DNA of 64,000 nt from Variovorax boronicumulans. Its GTDB lineage: Bacteria; Pseudomonadota; Gammaproteobacteria; Burkholderiales; Burkholderiaceae_C. The position numbers and the translations under genes are program-made. Below the pieces are notes generated by a model. It was not told where the DNA came from. It saw only the letters and a list, made by a program, of their open reading frames with translations, and made no database searches. Location: contig NZ_JAUSSG010000012.1 of NCBI RefSeq assembly GCF_030812215.1, forward strand, positions 62,001-126,000, written 5' to 3'. Shown here piece after piece: positions 34,625-61,200 of the stretch; the first letter of the stretch is position 1, and each line of letters begins with the position of its first letter.

Positions 34625-35452
34625 ATGCCCAAGGCAAAGCTCGTCTACATCCTCTCGCTGAGAAATGCCGCCGCCGACAAGGCAGGCCAGTTCATCGACT
34701 ACAAGGGTGAACCCCGCTACATGAAGTCCCCGCTCGAGTACCTCGCCGAGGCGCTCGATGGCACGCCGCTGGGCGATGCCTATTCGCTGGAGGGCATCGT
34801 CTTCGACGACGACGCGCAATCGCCGCGCGACCAGGCGGCGCTCGCGGACTACGGCTTTGCCTGGAGCGCCGACAGGAAATGGATCTTTCCGCCGGACCTG
34901 CGCGCCCAGGGCAGGCTGCTGCGGGAAATGCTGCACCCGGTGCCCTCCGCCTACCGCCGCCTGCCGCTGAACGCGCCCGAGCGCACCGCAGGCAAGAACG
35001 CCTTCGAGCGCGCGCTGCTGGACAAGCTGCTCACGCTGCGCGCCGATGCGGTCGTGCTCGACGGGCTGCTGGTCATCCTGGATGAGCTGGTGCGGCCCGG
35101 CAGCCGCTTCTACCGCAAGATCGTCAATATCCATCCGGGCATCACGCGGCTCGAATCGCCCTTCCAGCGCCGCGGCGCCTACGCCACGCTCGACGCGCTG
35201 CACGGCGCGCAGGGCCAGAAGGTGGTGGACTGGCAGACCATGGCCAAGGCGCCCACGACGCCGGTCCTGAAGACCGGTGCATCGCTGCACTACGTGGACA
35301 ACGGCATCGATTCGGGCGAAGTCATCTACGACGTGCTCGGCACCGACATCGCACCGGACGACTCGATCCTCGAGCTGCGCTGGAACAACTTCAACCGCAG
35401 CCTTTTCCCGGCGCTTCACCAGGGCCTGGCCCTGCTGGCCCCTCACCTCTGA
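34625..35452 (+). CDS. N5-hydroxyornithine formyltransferase (PvdF-like)
   Basis: 275 residues. Formyltransferase fold as in PvdF and Met-tRNA formyltransferase: the active site His lies in KIVNIHPGITRLESPFQRRG, with VVLDGLLVILD before it and the conserved Asp-containing HYVDNGIDSGEVIYDV after it. It would transfer the formyl group from N10-formyltetrahydrofolate to N5-hydroxyornithine, giving a formyl-hydroxamate ligand. Start chosen at the ATG at 34625 because the conserved part begins MPKAKLVYILS; an in-frame ATG at 34562 is possible. 32 bases separate it from the acetyltransferase gene. Confidence 0.87.
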   Translation: MPKAKLVYILSLRNAAADKAGQFIDYKGEPRYMKSPLEYLAEALDGTPLGDAYSLEGIVFDDDAQSPRDQAALADYGFAWSADRKWIFPPDLRAQGRLLREMLHPVPSAYRRLPLNAPERTAGKNAFERALLDKLLTLRADAVVLDGLLVILDELVRPGSRFYRKIVNIHPGITRLESPFQRRGAYATLDALHGAQGQKVVDWQTMAKAPTTPVLKTGASLHYVDNGIDSGEVIYDVLGTDIAPDDSILELRWNNFNRSLFPALHQGLALLAPHL

Positions 35453-35484
35453 GACCGCCCGGCGCGGTCCACCCCAGGAGACAC

Positions 35485-36567
35485 ATGACTACTGCCACCA
35501 CCACCCGGCCCACGGCCGCCGCCGACCCGCGCGCGGGCGCACCGCTGATCTCCTACGCCGACGGCGTGGCGCACGAAGTCGCGTTCGACGGACGCGCCTT
35601 CATGGTGCGCAACCGGACGACCGGGTCGCTGTCGCAATGGAAGCTCGACGATGCCGGCGCGGACAAGGTGCTCACGCAGGTCGAAGGCGACGCCGCCTAT
35701 GCAACGCCGCATGTGCTTGCAGCGCTCGAGGCCTTTTTTGCACACCATCCCCAGCACAAGGCCGTCACGCTCGCGAGCGCGGATCGCTTCGGCGAGCTCG
35801 CACACGCCGGCGTGCTGCTGCCGGGAAAAGACGGGCAGATGCAGGCCTTCAGCGAACAGCTGTGGCAGCAGCCGGGGCTCTGGCTGCCCACCGTGCACGC
35901 GCCGATGGCGCAGCAGTTCGCGCTGACCAACGGCAAGTACCACCCGCGCCGCCCGCCCAAGCCGCGCGGCATGCTCTACCAGCGGTTCATTCCCTGGCTC
36001 GGCAAGACCTTCTCGTTCCGCAGCATCGACTTCGAGCGCGACCTGCCGATGTTCAACCGCTGGATGAACGACCCCGACGTGGCGAAGATCTGGGAGGAGG
36101 AAGGCGACCTCGACAAGCACCGCGCCTACCTCACGGCCATCGACCGCGACCCGCACATGTATTCGATGATCGCGAGCTTCGACGGCGAACCCTTCGCGTA
36201 CTTCGAGATGTACTGGGCCAAGGAAAGCCGCATCGCCCCCTTCTACGACGTGCAGGACTACGACCGCGGATGGCATGTGCTGGTCGGCGACCCCGCAGTG
36301 CGCGGCAAGGCCTACGCGACCGCGTGGCTCACCTCGATCTCGCACTACATCTTCCTGTGCGATCCGCGCACGCAGCGCGCCGTTGGCGAGCCGCGCATCG
36401 ACCACGTGCAGCAGATCCGCAACCTCGACAAGTCCGGCTACGCAAAGCTCAAGGAGTTCAATCTTCCGCACAAGCGCGCACAGCTGGTGGTGATGCTGCG
36501 GGAACACTACTTCTGCGATGCGCTGTGGCTGCCGCGCGCACAGGAAGCGGCGGCGCATACCGCATGA
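35485..36567 (+). CDS. Siderophore GNAT acyltransferase (IucB/RhbD-like N-hydroxy-amine acetyltransferase)
   Basis: 360 residues. The C-terminal half (about 165-345) is the GNAT domain of siderophore enzymes that acylate hydroxylated lysine or ornithine: FRSIDFERDLPMFNRWMNDPDVAKIWEEEGDLD, then FAYFEMYWAKESRIAPFYD and the acyl-CoA loop LVGDPAVRGKAYATAWL. The N-terminal 160 residues match the partner domain present in IucB-like proteins. It should use acetyl-CoA, or another acyl-CoA, on N5-hydroxyornithine to make a second type of hydroxamate. AGGAG lies just before the ATG at 35485. A Fur box follows its stop codon. Confidence 0.85.
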   Translation: MTTATTTRPTAAADPRAGAPLISYADGVAHEVAFDGRAFMVRNRTTGSLSQWKLDDAGADKVLTQVEGDAAYATPHVLAALEAFFAHHPQHKAVTLASADRFGELAHAGVLLPGKDGQMQAFSEQLWQQPGLWLPTVHAPMAQQFALTNGKYHPRRPPKPRGMLYQRFIPWLGKTFSFRSIDFERDLPMFNRWMNDPDVAKIWEEEGDLDKHRAYLTAIDRDPHMYSMIASFDGEPFAYFEMYWAKESRIAPFYDVQDYDRGWHVLVGDPAVRGKAYATAWLTSISHYIFLCDPRTQRAVGEPRIDHVQQIRNLDKSGYAKLKEFNLPHKRAQLVVMLREHYFCDALWLPRAQEAAAHTA

Positions 36568-36633
36568 CCTGTAGTTAAAAGGGCTAAGGATTTGTTGTCG
36601 AGATACCACTGGCGTTGAAAAAAGCGGTACCAA

Positions 36634-36652
36634 AATAAGAACCATTCTCATT
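36634..36652. promoter_or_regulatory. Fur box upstream of the siderophore receptor
   Basis: AATAAGAACCATTCTCATT fits the Fur consensus, with AATAAGAA and CATTCTCATT half-sites around the centre. It stands out as an A/T-rich patch in a very G/C-rich region, 36 bases before the receptor start at 36689, where iron-loaded Fur would block transcription. Confidence 0.75.
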
Positions 36653-36688
36653 AAAATCCGCCGTCCTAACTATTTGGAAGTCCTTTTC

Positions 36689-38839
36689 ATGCGCCCTCTT
36701 CCCCTGCCCCGGCAGCGCCTGCTGAACGCTTCGCTCGTGGCTGCCTTCGGAACCGCCACAGCGTTCTGGAGCCTCGCCGCATCGGCCCAGGGACAGCAGT
36801 CGACCCAGCCCTCGACTTCCGCCTCGGTACCCGATTCGACTGGCAATGCGCTTCCGACAGTCACCGTGCGCGACGAGCCCGAAACCGCGAACGGTCCGGT
36901 GCAGGGCTACGTGGCACGCCGCAGTGCGACGGGCACGAAGACCGATACGCCGCTGATCGAGACGCCCCAGTCCATCTCGGTGATCGGCCGCGAAGAACTC
37001 GACGCACGCGGGGTGCAGAACATCATGGAAGCCGTGCGCTACACGCCGGGCGTGGCCGCCGGCAACTGGGGCTATGACGCCCGCGGCATCGACTGGCTGC
37101 TGCTGCGCGGCTTCGACACGACCAATACGATGTACCGCGATGGGCTGTCCCTGCCGGCCGGCATGCTGACCGAGCCCTACGGCCTGGAGCGCGTCGAAGT
37201 GCTGCGCGGCCCGGCCTCGGTGGCCTACGGCCAGTCCGATGCGGGCGGCATCGTCAACCGCGTGAGCAAGCTGCCCAGCGCCACGGCCGTGCGCGAAGTC
37301 GAAGTACAGCTGGGCAGCTTCGGTCGCAAGCAACTGGGCGTGGACCTCGGCGGCGCGATCAGCGACACGCTGACCTACCGCCTCGTGGGCGTCGCGCACG
37401 ACAGCAACACCCAGGAAATCTATCCGAACGGCGAGGCCGTGAAGGTCAAGCGCGACTACCTCGCACCCTCGTTGCGCTGGCAGCCCTCGGCAGCGACCTC
37501 GTTCACCTTGCTGGCCGAGTTCCTGCAGAGCAAGGCCGGCGACGACACCGGCTACGTGGTCGGCCCCAAGGGCGTGCCCACGTGGGTGAAGGAAGGCGAG
37601 CCGCGCTACAGCTGGATCGAGCAGAAGCAGAACGCGCTCGGCTACATGTTCGAGCACCACTTCAACGACAACTGGACAGTGCGCCAGAACGTACGCTTCA
37701 TCGACTTCGACACCGACAAGCACCACATGCGCACTGCCCTGCAGGCCGACGGCCGCACGCTCTCGCGCACCGCGCGCTACGACCCCGAGCGCGTCCACCA
37801 GCTGACGGCCGACACCAACCTGCAAGGCCGCGTGCGCACCGGCATCGTCGAGCACACGCTGCTGTTCGGCGTCGACTGGAGCCGCAACAACTACTCGGTG
37901 CGTACCCTCACCGGCCCCGCGCCGAGTATCGACCTGCTCTTCCCGGTGTACGGCCGGCCCGTTGCCGAGCCCACGCGCCTCACCCAGAACAACTCGCAGA
38001 CCACCGAGCAGCTCGGCGTCTACCTGCAGGACCAGATCAAGATCGCCGACCGCTGGGTCGTCACGCTCAGCGGCCGCCAGGACCATGTAAAGACCGACGC
38101 ATTCGATCGCCTGGCCGGCAAGGCCACCTCGCAGACCGACAACCAGTTCAGCGGCCGCGCGGGTTTGACCTACCTGTTCCCCAATGGCTGGGCACCCTAC
38201 GTCAGCTATGGCGAATCGTTCCTGCCGACCATCGGCGTGGACGCCAACAGCCAGCCGCTGCGCCCGAGCCGCGGCAAGCAATGGGAAGCCGGCGTGAAGT
38301 TCCAGCCCGAAGGTTCGCGCTCGCTGTTCACGGCCGCCGTGTTCGACGTGCGCAAGTCGAATGTCGTCACCACCGACCAGCGGACCTTCGAAAGCCGCCA
38401 GATCGGTCGCATCCGCTCACGCGGCATCGAGCTGGAAGGCAAGTCCGAAATCGCGCGCAACCTGAACCTCACGGCCTCCTACACCTGGCTCGACATGAAG
38501 GTGATCCAGAGCCTGGACACCAACGAGCTGGGCAACACGCCGATCCAGGTGCCCAAGCAGACCGCGTCGCTGTGGCTCGACTACACGCTGAACAACGGCT
38601 GGGGCGTGGGCGGGGGCTTGCGCTACATCGGCCGCCGCTACAACAACGTGACCAACACCGACGCCGAAGGCGGTGTCACGCTGCTGGATGCGACCGTGCA
38701 CTACCGCCAGGGCCCGTGGCGCTTCTCGCTGACCGCCACCAACCTGGCCAACCGCAAGTACACCGCATCGCGTGCCTTTGGCGGCTACTACCCGGGCAAC
38801 GACCGCGCAGTGGTCGCGAGCGCCAAGTACCAGTTCTGA
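36689..38839 (+). CDS. TonB-dependent siderophore receptor
   Basis: 716 residues. Signal peptide ending ASA, TonB-box-like PTVTVRDE, plug (about 75-210) with TPQSISVIGREELDARGVQNIMEAVRYTPGV, LLLRGFDTTNTMYRDG and YGLERVEVLRGPASVAYGQ, then a 22-strand barrel ending ASAKYQF. This is the FhuA/FpvA-type ferric-siderophore receptor class. It lacks the extra N-terminal signalling (STN) domain found in receptors that talk to FecR, so it probably only transports. Start at ATG 36689 with GGAAG eight bases upstream. A Fur box precedes it and a strong terminator follows it. Confidence 0.93.
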   Translation: MRPLPLPRQRLLNASLVAAFGTATAFWSLAASAQGQQSTQPSTSASVPDSTGNALPTVTVRDEPETANGPVQGYVARRSATGTKTDTPLIETPQSISVIGREELDARGVQNIMEAVRYTPGVAAGNWGYDARGIDWLLLRGFDTTNTMYRDGLSLPAGMLTEPYGLERVEVLRGPASVAYGQSDAGGIVNRVSKLPSATAVREVEVQLGSFGRKQLGVDLGGAISDTLTYRLVGVAHDSNTQEIYPNGEAVKVKRDYLAPSLRWQPSAATSFTLLAEFLQSKAGDDTGYVVGPKGVPTWVKEGEPRYSWIEQKQNALGYMFEHHFNDNWTVRQNVRFIDFDTDKHHMRTALQADGRTLSRTARYDPERVHQLTADTNLQGRVRTGIVEHTLLFGVDWSRNNYSVRTLTGPAPSIDLLFPVYGRPVAEPTRLTQNNSQTTEQLGVYLQDQIKIADRWVVTLSGRQDHVKTDAFDRLAGKATSQTDNQFSGRAGLTYLFPNGWAPYVSYGESFLPTIGVDANSQPLRPSRGKQWEAGVKFQPEGSRSLFTAAVFDVRKSNVVTTDQRTFESRQIGRIRSRGIELEGKSEIARNLNLTASYTWLDMKVIQSLDTNELGNTPIQVPKQTASLWLDYTLNNGWGVGGGLRYIGRRYNNVTNTDAEGGVTLLDATVHYRQGPWRFSLTATNLANRKYTASRAFGGYYPGNDRAVVASAKYQF

Positions 38840-38884
38840 GATCGAAGGTGCCGGCGCAAGCCGGCATCCGGTCCTGAAACGACA

Positions 38885-38930
38885 CAGGCCACGTGGTGCC
38901 ATCGGGCGCCACGTGGCCTGTTCTTTTTTT
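38885..38930 (+). terminator. Strong intrinsic terminator after the receptor gene
   Basis: A 16-bp stem with one G-T pair (38885-38900 with 38905-38920) and a four-base loop, followed by a ten-base T-rich run with seven consecutive T residues. It closes the plus-strand unit; the thioesterase gene converges from the other side. Confidence 0.92.
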
Positions 38931-38944
38931 GACTTGCAGGCAGG

Positions 38945-39786
38945 CTAGACCCGAACCCCTGCCCGCGTTTCTCTCGTCTCCACCGCTTCGAGTTCGCGCA
39001 GCACGGCCGCATGCAGCGCACGATCGGCCAGCACCCCGATGTGGTCGCTGCCCGCAATCACCTCGACGCCCTCGGTGCGCACACCCGGGCTCGCCGACAT
39101 CTCCTGCGACATCCACCAGCGCACCGGTGCGGGTGCTTCATCGGCCGCCACATGCGCGATGCCCAGCCGCAGGCAGTTGACGCGGCTCCAGAGCGTGTGC
39201 TCCTGCGAACCCGCGGCCGGGCCGTCGGCCGGCAGCGCCGCACCGTAGGCACGCACCACCTCGCGAAGGAACATGTCGTGCTGCGCGCGCGCCATGCGGC
39301 CCAGCGTCTGCTGCCAGAGACCGCGCATGGCCGAACGTGCCAGCCACTGCTGCAGCGAGGCGTCCAGCGGCTCGCGCTCCGCGGCATCGAGCGCCGGTGC
39401 GCCAGCGAGCGCCGCGCGCATCTGCGGAAAGGCCGCGATGTCGACGGCGCCGACCCACGCGATGTCGAAGCGTTCGCGCAGCAGGCGGGCGACCTCGAGC
39501 CCCACGAGCGCGCCCACCGACCATCCGAACAGCGCGATGGGCCGTCCCTTCGCCTCTTCGCGCGATGCGATGGCCCGCGCATGGCGCTCGGCCATCGCCT
39601 CCACCGAATCGCCGGCCCATGCCGCTTCGCTGCCGGGTTCGCTGACAACGGTGAGCACGGGCACCGCGTCCTGCAGCGCCGCGTACTCGTCGCGCTTCCA
39701 GGCGCGGGCGGGAAAGGCATAGAGCGCGACGGGCGCGGATGCCGCAGTCGCGGCTTCGTCGAAGACAGGGTGTGGTTGCTGCGTCA

Positions 39787-39787
<1 letters not shown>
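38945..39787 (-). CDS. Free-standing thioesterase of the siderophore assembly line
   Basis: 280 residues, alpha/beta-hydrolase thioesterase. The nucleophile elbow is FGWSVGALVG with Ser at about residue 87, and the catalytic His lies in GSDHIGVLADRALH near the C-terminus. Its start overlaps the stop of the large NRPS gene (TGATG), and that NRPS ends in a T domain without a thioesterase, so this enzyme probably releases the finished peptide by hydrolysis; a proofreading (type II) role is the alternative. ATG at 39787. Confidence 0.82.
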
Positions 39788-49344
<9,557 letters not shown>

Positions 49345-49357
49345 CAAGCGTTTCCGT

Positions 49358-52300
49358 TCAAGAGGTTGTGGCCTCGGTCTCGAGCTGCCAGGCGCCGGCG
49401 AGCTGTTCTGTCTGTGCGAGGTCGCTGCTTGCGGCGCGCACCGCGCGCGCCAGCGTCGTGACGCTGGGGTGGTCGAACACCACCCCCGGTGCGATCTCCA
49501 CGCGCAGCAGCCGGCGGATGCGCGCGGCCAGCTTGATCACCAGCAGCGAATGGGCGCCCAGTTCGAAGAAGTCCTCGTCCACGCCGATGGACGCGCGGCC
49601 GAGCAGCTCGGCCATGCCGGCTGCCAGCAGGTGCTCGAGCGCATCGCGCGGTGCTTGTGCGCCTTCCTGCGGCGCGGCGGCTCCGGCCGGCGCAGGCATG
49701 GCGGCCGCCAGCGCGAGCCGGTCGACCTTGCCGTTCGCAAGGCGCGGGAAAGCCTCGACCTCGACACAGCGCGACGGCACCATGTGCGCCGGCAACAGCG
49801 CGGCCAGCCGCTCGCGCAGCCCGCCCACCTTGTCCGCATCGCCGGCCACGCAGGCCACGAGCTCCACCCCGCCGGCCGGCACCGCCACGGGCAGCACCAC
49901 CGCCTGGCGCACGCCTTCCTGTGCGAGCAGCACCGCCTCGATCTCGCCCGGCTCCACGCGGAAGCCGCGCACCTTGAGCTGGTGGTCCGCACGCCCCGCG
50001 ATGCGCAGCGCACCGCCGGGCAGCACGCATGCCAGGTCGCCGGTGCGGTAGAGCCGTTCGCCCGGAGCGAAGGGATCGTCGATGAAGGCCTCCGCCGCCA
50101 CGCCGCCGAGGTAGCCGCGGCACAGCTGCGCGCCGCCGATGCACAGCTCGCCGAGCGCGCCGGTGGGAGCGAGCCGCAGTGCGTGATCGAGCACGCGCAC
50201 GCGGTTGTTGGCCAGCACCTGCGACAGCGGCAACTGGTCGGGGAAGGCCGCGCCGGGCTCGAGCCGGTGCACCATCACACCGACGGTGGTCTCGGTCGGG
50301 CCGTAGTGGTTGTAGACCGTGCAGGCGGGCGGGGGCGCCGCGCGCGCGATGCGCTCCAGCAGCGAGCGCGATGCCGCCTCGCCGCCGAGCACCAGGAGCC
50401 GAGGCAGCACCGGGCTCTCGGCCTCGAGCAGTGCCTCCAGGTGCGAGGGCACGATCTTGATCGCATCGATGCGGCGCTCGGCCATGAAGCGGGTGAAGGC
50501 GGCTGCGTCCTTCGTCGCCTCGGCGCCGGCCACCACCAGGCACGCGCCGTTGAAGAAGGCGCCGAACAGCGCCGTGTTGCCGAGGTCGGCCGCCACGGTG
50601 CTGGTGAGCGCCCAGCGGCGGTAGCCGTCGAGCGCCATCGCCGACGAAGCGGCGGCCACGTAGTTGAGCAGTTGCGCCTGTTCGATCACCACGCCCTTGG
50701 GCTTGCCGGTGGAGCCGGAGGTGTAGAGCACATAGGCCAGGTCGTGCGGCGCGGCCGGCACATCGGGCGCCGAAACATCGAAGGCCGACAGGTCAATGCC
50801 GCCGGCCATGGCCACGCGCCATGCCGACGCATCGACATCCTGCACGGGCTCGGCCTGCAGCAGCAGCGCGGGCTTGGCGTCGGCCAGCACCGCGGCGCGG
50901 CGTGCCGCGGGCCATTCGGGTTCGAGCGGCAGGTAGCCCGCGCCCGCCCGCCAGGCTGCGAGCATCGCGACCAGCAGGTCGAGCGACCGCGGCAGCGCCA
51001 GCGCGACCAGCCCGCCGCGCTGCACGCCCTGCGTCCGCATCCAGTGCGCCATGCGGTTGATGCGAACGTCGAGTGCCGCGTAGCTCAGGCGTTGCTCGCC
51101 GTCCTCGATGGCCGGCGCATCCGGCGTCGTCCGCGCCCAGTGCGCGATGCGCTCGGCGATGCCCTGCGTGCCCACGTCCAGCCGTGCGCCGTCCAGGGCG
51201 AGCAGGGCCTTGCGTTCGTCGGCATCGATGAGCGTCAGGTCCTGCACTGGCGTTGCGGGACCGTCGGCCACAGCCTGCAGCAGCACGAAGAGCTGCTGCA
51301 ACAGGCGTTCCAGCGCAGGCGCGGCATAGCGGCCCTCGTTGGCATGCAGCGCGAACACGGCACGCTGCGCCGACCATTCGACTTCGAGCGCAAGTTCGAA
51401 GCAAGGCAGCGGTCCCGGGCGCTGCGCCACTTGCCACGACGCAGGCAGATCGTCGGGCGTGCGCAGCGCGAAGCCAGCGGCGAGATGGGCCGCATCGGCC
51501 GCCGCATCGAGTACGCCGTATTCCTGCGCCTCGACGTGCGTGCGGGCCTGGGCCGCGAAACGCGCCAGCCAGTCGGCAAACGGCTCCTCGGCGCCGATCT
51601 CCACCCGCAGCGGCAGCACCTTCTCGTAGACGCCGATGGCACCCTGCATCACCTCGTAGTCGAGGCGGCAGTCGTGCTGCCAGCCGCCGGTGAAGCGCGT
51701 GAAGCCCGTGAGCCGCGCGAGCAATGTCCACCACGCGGCCTGGAGCAGCTCGGACACCTGCACGCCGTGCGAGCGGCCCAACGCTTCCAGGCGCGACAGC
51801 AGTGCCGGATCGAGCGTGCGCTCGACGACACGGCGCGCCGGAGCGGCCACATCGCCCACATCGCCCTGTCGCGCAGCAAGGCGCGGCGCGGCAAGCGCTT
51901 CGCCGCCGGCCAGATAACCCGCCCAGTAGGCGCGCCCCTTCACCGCGTCTTCCTCGTCGTCGTGCGCGAGCGCATCGCGCCACGCCGCGAACTGGGTGTA
52001 CTGGAACGGCTCGGCGTCGGCCGTTCCCTCGTTGCCGTAAACCTCGGCAATCCGCGCGACCAACGCCGCAAGGCTGGCCGCATCGGCCGCCAGCGGATGG
52101 GCGGAAAGCGTCAGCCGGTGATGCGATGCATCGAGACGGTCCAGCCCGATGCGCACCACGCCGCCTTCTTGCGGCTGCATCGACGCATCGGCCTGCGCAT
52201 GGCTGGCGGACAGCGTGGCACGCGGTTGCTGGCGCCATGCGAACGGATCGGCAGCATCGCGCATCGCCAGGCGCATCGCCTCATGCGCCTGCAGCACCTC

Positions 52301-52461
52301 GGCCGCCACGGTCCGCAGACGCGCCTCGTCGAGCGCGCCCTCGATCGTCACCGACACCGCAAGCGGCGGCAGTGCAGCGCCGCGGTGCATTGCGAGCACG
52401 GCGCGCTGCTCGGGGCTCAGCGGCAGAGCCGCCTCGAAATTCTCGAACCGGTCTTCCATCG

Positions 52462-52465
<4 letters not shown>
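49358..52465 (-). CDS. Nonribosomal peptide synthetase, degenerate C/interface-like domain-A(Asp)-T
   Basis: 1035 residues. The N-terminal 430 residues have the condensation fold but the HHxxxDG motif is replaced by SAHPLAADAAS, so peptide-bond chemistry is unlikely. A domain 445-930 (YVLYTSGSTGKPKG at 582) with specificity residues DLTKVGHVGK, the aspartate code. T domain near 971 (LGAHSLL). A degenerate C-like domain next to an Asp-loading module and an aspartyl beta-hydroxylase fits the interface domain known from beta-hydroxyaspartate siderophore NRPSs, which presents the T-bound Asp to the hydroxylase. ATG at 52465 overlaps the stop of the preceding gene by four bases (ATGA). Confidence 0.9.
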
Positions 52466-58259
<5,794 letters not shown>

Positions 58260-58263
<4 letters not shown>

Positions 58264-61200
58264 GATGGAAAACTCGCGGTGCTGCGGTCGAGGCGATCGT
58301 TGTCGTCGCCCTCTTCGCCGGCTTCGTCGTCGAGGCCGGCCGCTTCGATGTCCTCGATCAGCCGCAGCTCGACCAGTGCAGCCAGCCCGGCGACGGTAGG
58401 CGCCTTGAAGAAGGCGGCGGGCGCCAGATCCACGCCGTAGGCCTTGCGCACCTTCGACAGCAGGCGGATGGCGAGCAGCGAATCGCCGCCCAGTTCGAAC
58501 AGGTTGTCGTTCACGCCCACGGGCGCGATGCCGAGCGCCTCGGTCCACAGTTCGGCGAGCCCCTCTTCGAGATCGCCTTCGGGCGCGACAAAAGCCGTCT
58601 GCAGCACCGGGCGCGGATGGCCGGCGCGCGCGGGCGCGGCGGCCTCGGGCTCGTCATCCATCGCATCCAGCAGGCCGAGAAGCGGGCGCAGGCGCGGCGC
58701 GAGCGGCGATGCGGACACCACGACCTGCGGCAGGTCGGGCCCGTTGACGATGCGCTCGAAAGCCAGCACGCCGGTGCGCTCGTCCAGGCCCATGCCCTCG
58801 GGCATGTCCTTGCCGGCCGCGGCGCCCACATCGCGCCAGGCATCCCAGTTGACCGAGAACACCGGCAGCGCCGACGAACGGCGGTGCGCGCTCGCGAAGG
58901 CGTCGAGGTAGTCGTTGGCCGCGGCGTAGTCGCTGAGGCCGAGGCCGCCGAGCAGCGTCGCGATCGAGGAGCAGAAGAGCACGAAGTCCAGCGGCTCCGA
59001 AGCCACCGCGTCGAGCAGTGCGCGCGTGCCCGCCACCTTGGGGGCGAACGCCGCCTCGACCTGCGCCTCTGTGCGCTGCGAGACCATGCCGTGGTCGGGT
59101 TCGATGACGGCGTGGACGACGCCGTTCACCGCGCCGAAGCGCGCATGCGCCGCCGCCAATGCGCTGCGCAGTTGGGCGGGGTCGGTCACATCGGCGGCCA
59201 CGGTCAGCACCTCGATGCCGGCCGCCTCCAGTTCGATGAGTTGCTGCAGCCGGCGGCGCAGCGCCAGTGGCTGGTCGGCTGCTTCAGCAAGGCGCGCCCA
59301 CTCGCTGCGCTCGGGCACGGGCGTGCGGCCCAGCAGCACCAGCCTGGCCTGCCATGTCTTGCCGAGGTGGCGCGCGAGCGCGAGGCCCACGCCGCCGAGC
59401 CCGCCGGTGATGAGATACACGCCGCCCTTGCGCAGGCGCTGCACGCCCGGCGTGTCGGCCGCGAGCGCTTCGTAGCCCTTGGTCCAGCGGTGCGGACCGC
59501 GGTAGGCGACGACGGCTTCGTCGTGCGATGCCGCCGCCTCTTCGGCCACACGGCGTGCGAGTTCGCTCTCGGCCGCGCTCTCGGGGGCCGGCAGCACCAC
59601 ATCCACGATGCGGCAGGCGATCGACGGCGACTCCTGGCCCAGCACCTTGGCCAGTCCGCGCAGCGTGGCCTTCTCGGGCGAAAGGGCCTCGGTGCCGGCG
59701 ACGTCCTCGATGCCGTCGGCGATCACGGTCAGCGCCAACGGCGCGCGTTGCGATCCACCGGCGTCGTCGAGCGCCTGGGCCAGTGCGAGCAGGCTGAAAT
59801 AGCCGCGCTCGAAGACCTCGGCCTGCGAGGCAGCGGGGCGGCCGGCGTCGAGGCTCCACAGATGGAACACCTGCGTCACCGCACCGGCCTCGGCTTCGGC
59901 CTCGTGCAGGAGCCGCGCATGGTCGGCGCGCTCGGCGGGCCGCAGCGTGTACTGCAGCGCGGCGGTGCGCGCAAAGGCCTTGCCGCGCAGCGCGACGACC
60001 ACCTGCGCGCCCTGCGCACGCAGCGTGCGCGCGAGGCGGTCGGTGAAGCTGTTCGTATCGCCGAGGATCAGCGTGCAGCCCGTGCGGGCCGCTGCGAGCT
60101 GCTCGGCGCGCGGCGGCAGTGCCGTGCGCTTCCATGCGGGCACGTAGAAAGGACTTGTGGGCCCGGCTTGCACAGGCTGCTGCGAGGCTGCCGCGGGATC
60201 GACCCAGAACCGCTGGCGCTGGAAGGCATAGGTCGGCAATGGCACGCGGCGCCGGCTCTCGCCGTTGCGGCAGGCCGCCCAGTCGATGTCCACGCCCACG
60301 GTCCACAGGCCCGCCACCGCATTCGCCAACTGCGGCGCATTGCGCGCGAGCTGCTGCGGATGGGCCTGACTGGCCCAGATGCCGGCGGCCGAAGTGCTGT
60401 CGGCATGCAGCCGCGCGAGACCGGCGAGCGTCTCGCCCGGACCGACTTCGAGCACCGCGCGGCCGGGCGTCGCGAAGATCTCGCGCAGGCCGTCGGCGAA
60501 GCGCACCGCGCCACGCAGATGCCGCCCCCAGTAGGCAGGGTCGGTGGCTTCCTGCGCCGTGATCGGCTTGCCCGAAGCATTGGAGAGAAAAGGAATGGCG
60601 GGTGCGCTCCTCGGTACCCCCGCCACGACGCGCTCCAGCTCCGCGACCACCGGATCGACGAGACGCGAATGGAAGGCAATGGACACATGCAGGCGGCGCG
60701 GCACATGCTGCTTCGCGCGCAGCGCCTCCTCGACGCGCTCGATCGCCTCCACCGGGCCGGAGAGCACACAGAGCGCCTCGCCGTTCACCGCGGCAAGATC
60801 GCAGCCCATGGCGAGCCAAGGCGCCAGCTCCTTTTCGGGAAGCGACACGGCGGTCATCGCGCCCGGCACCACCGTCTGCAGCAGGCGGCCGCGCGCGGCC
60901 ACGATGCGCAGTGCGTCCTGGAGCGAGAACACGCCGGCCAGGCATGCCGCGACATATTCGCCAAGGCTGTGGCCGAGCATCAGCGCGGGCTTGACGCCGC
61001 AGTGCATCCACCAGCGCGCCATCGCGTAGCCGACGACGAAGAGCGCGGGTTGCGCGAACTCGACGCGCAGCAGGCGCTCATTGGCGGCCGACTCCCCGCC
61101 CGCTGGCGGAAACAGCAGCGGCTGCAGGTCGACGCCGCTGTCCTTGCGCAGCAGCGCGAAGCAGCGGTCCATCTCGTCGCGGAACACGGTGCTCTCGCGG

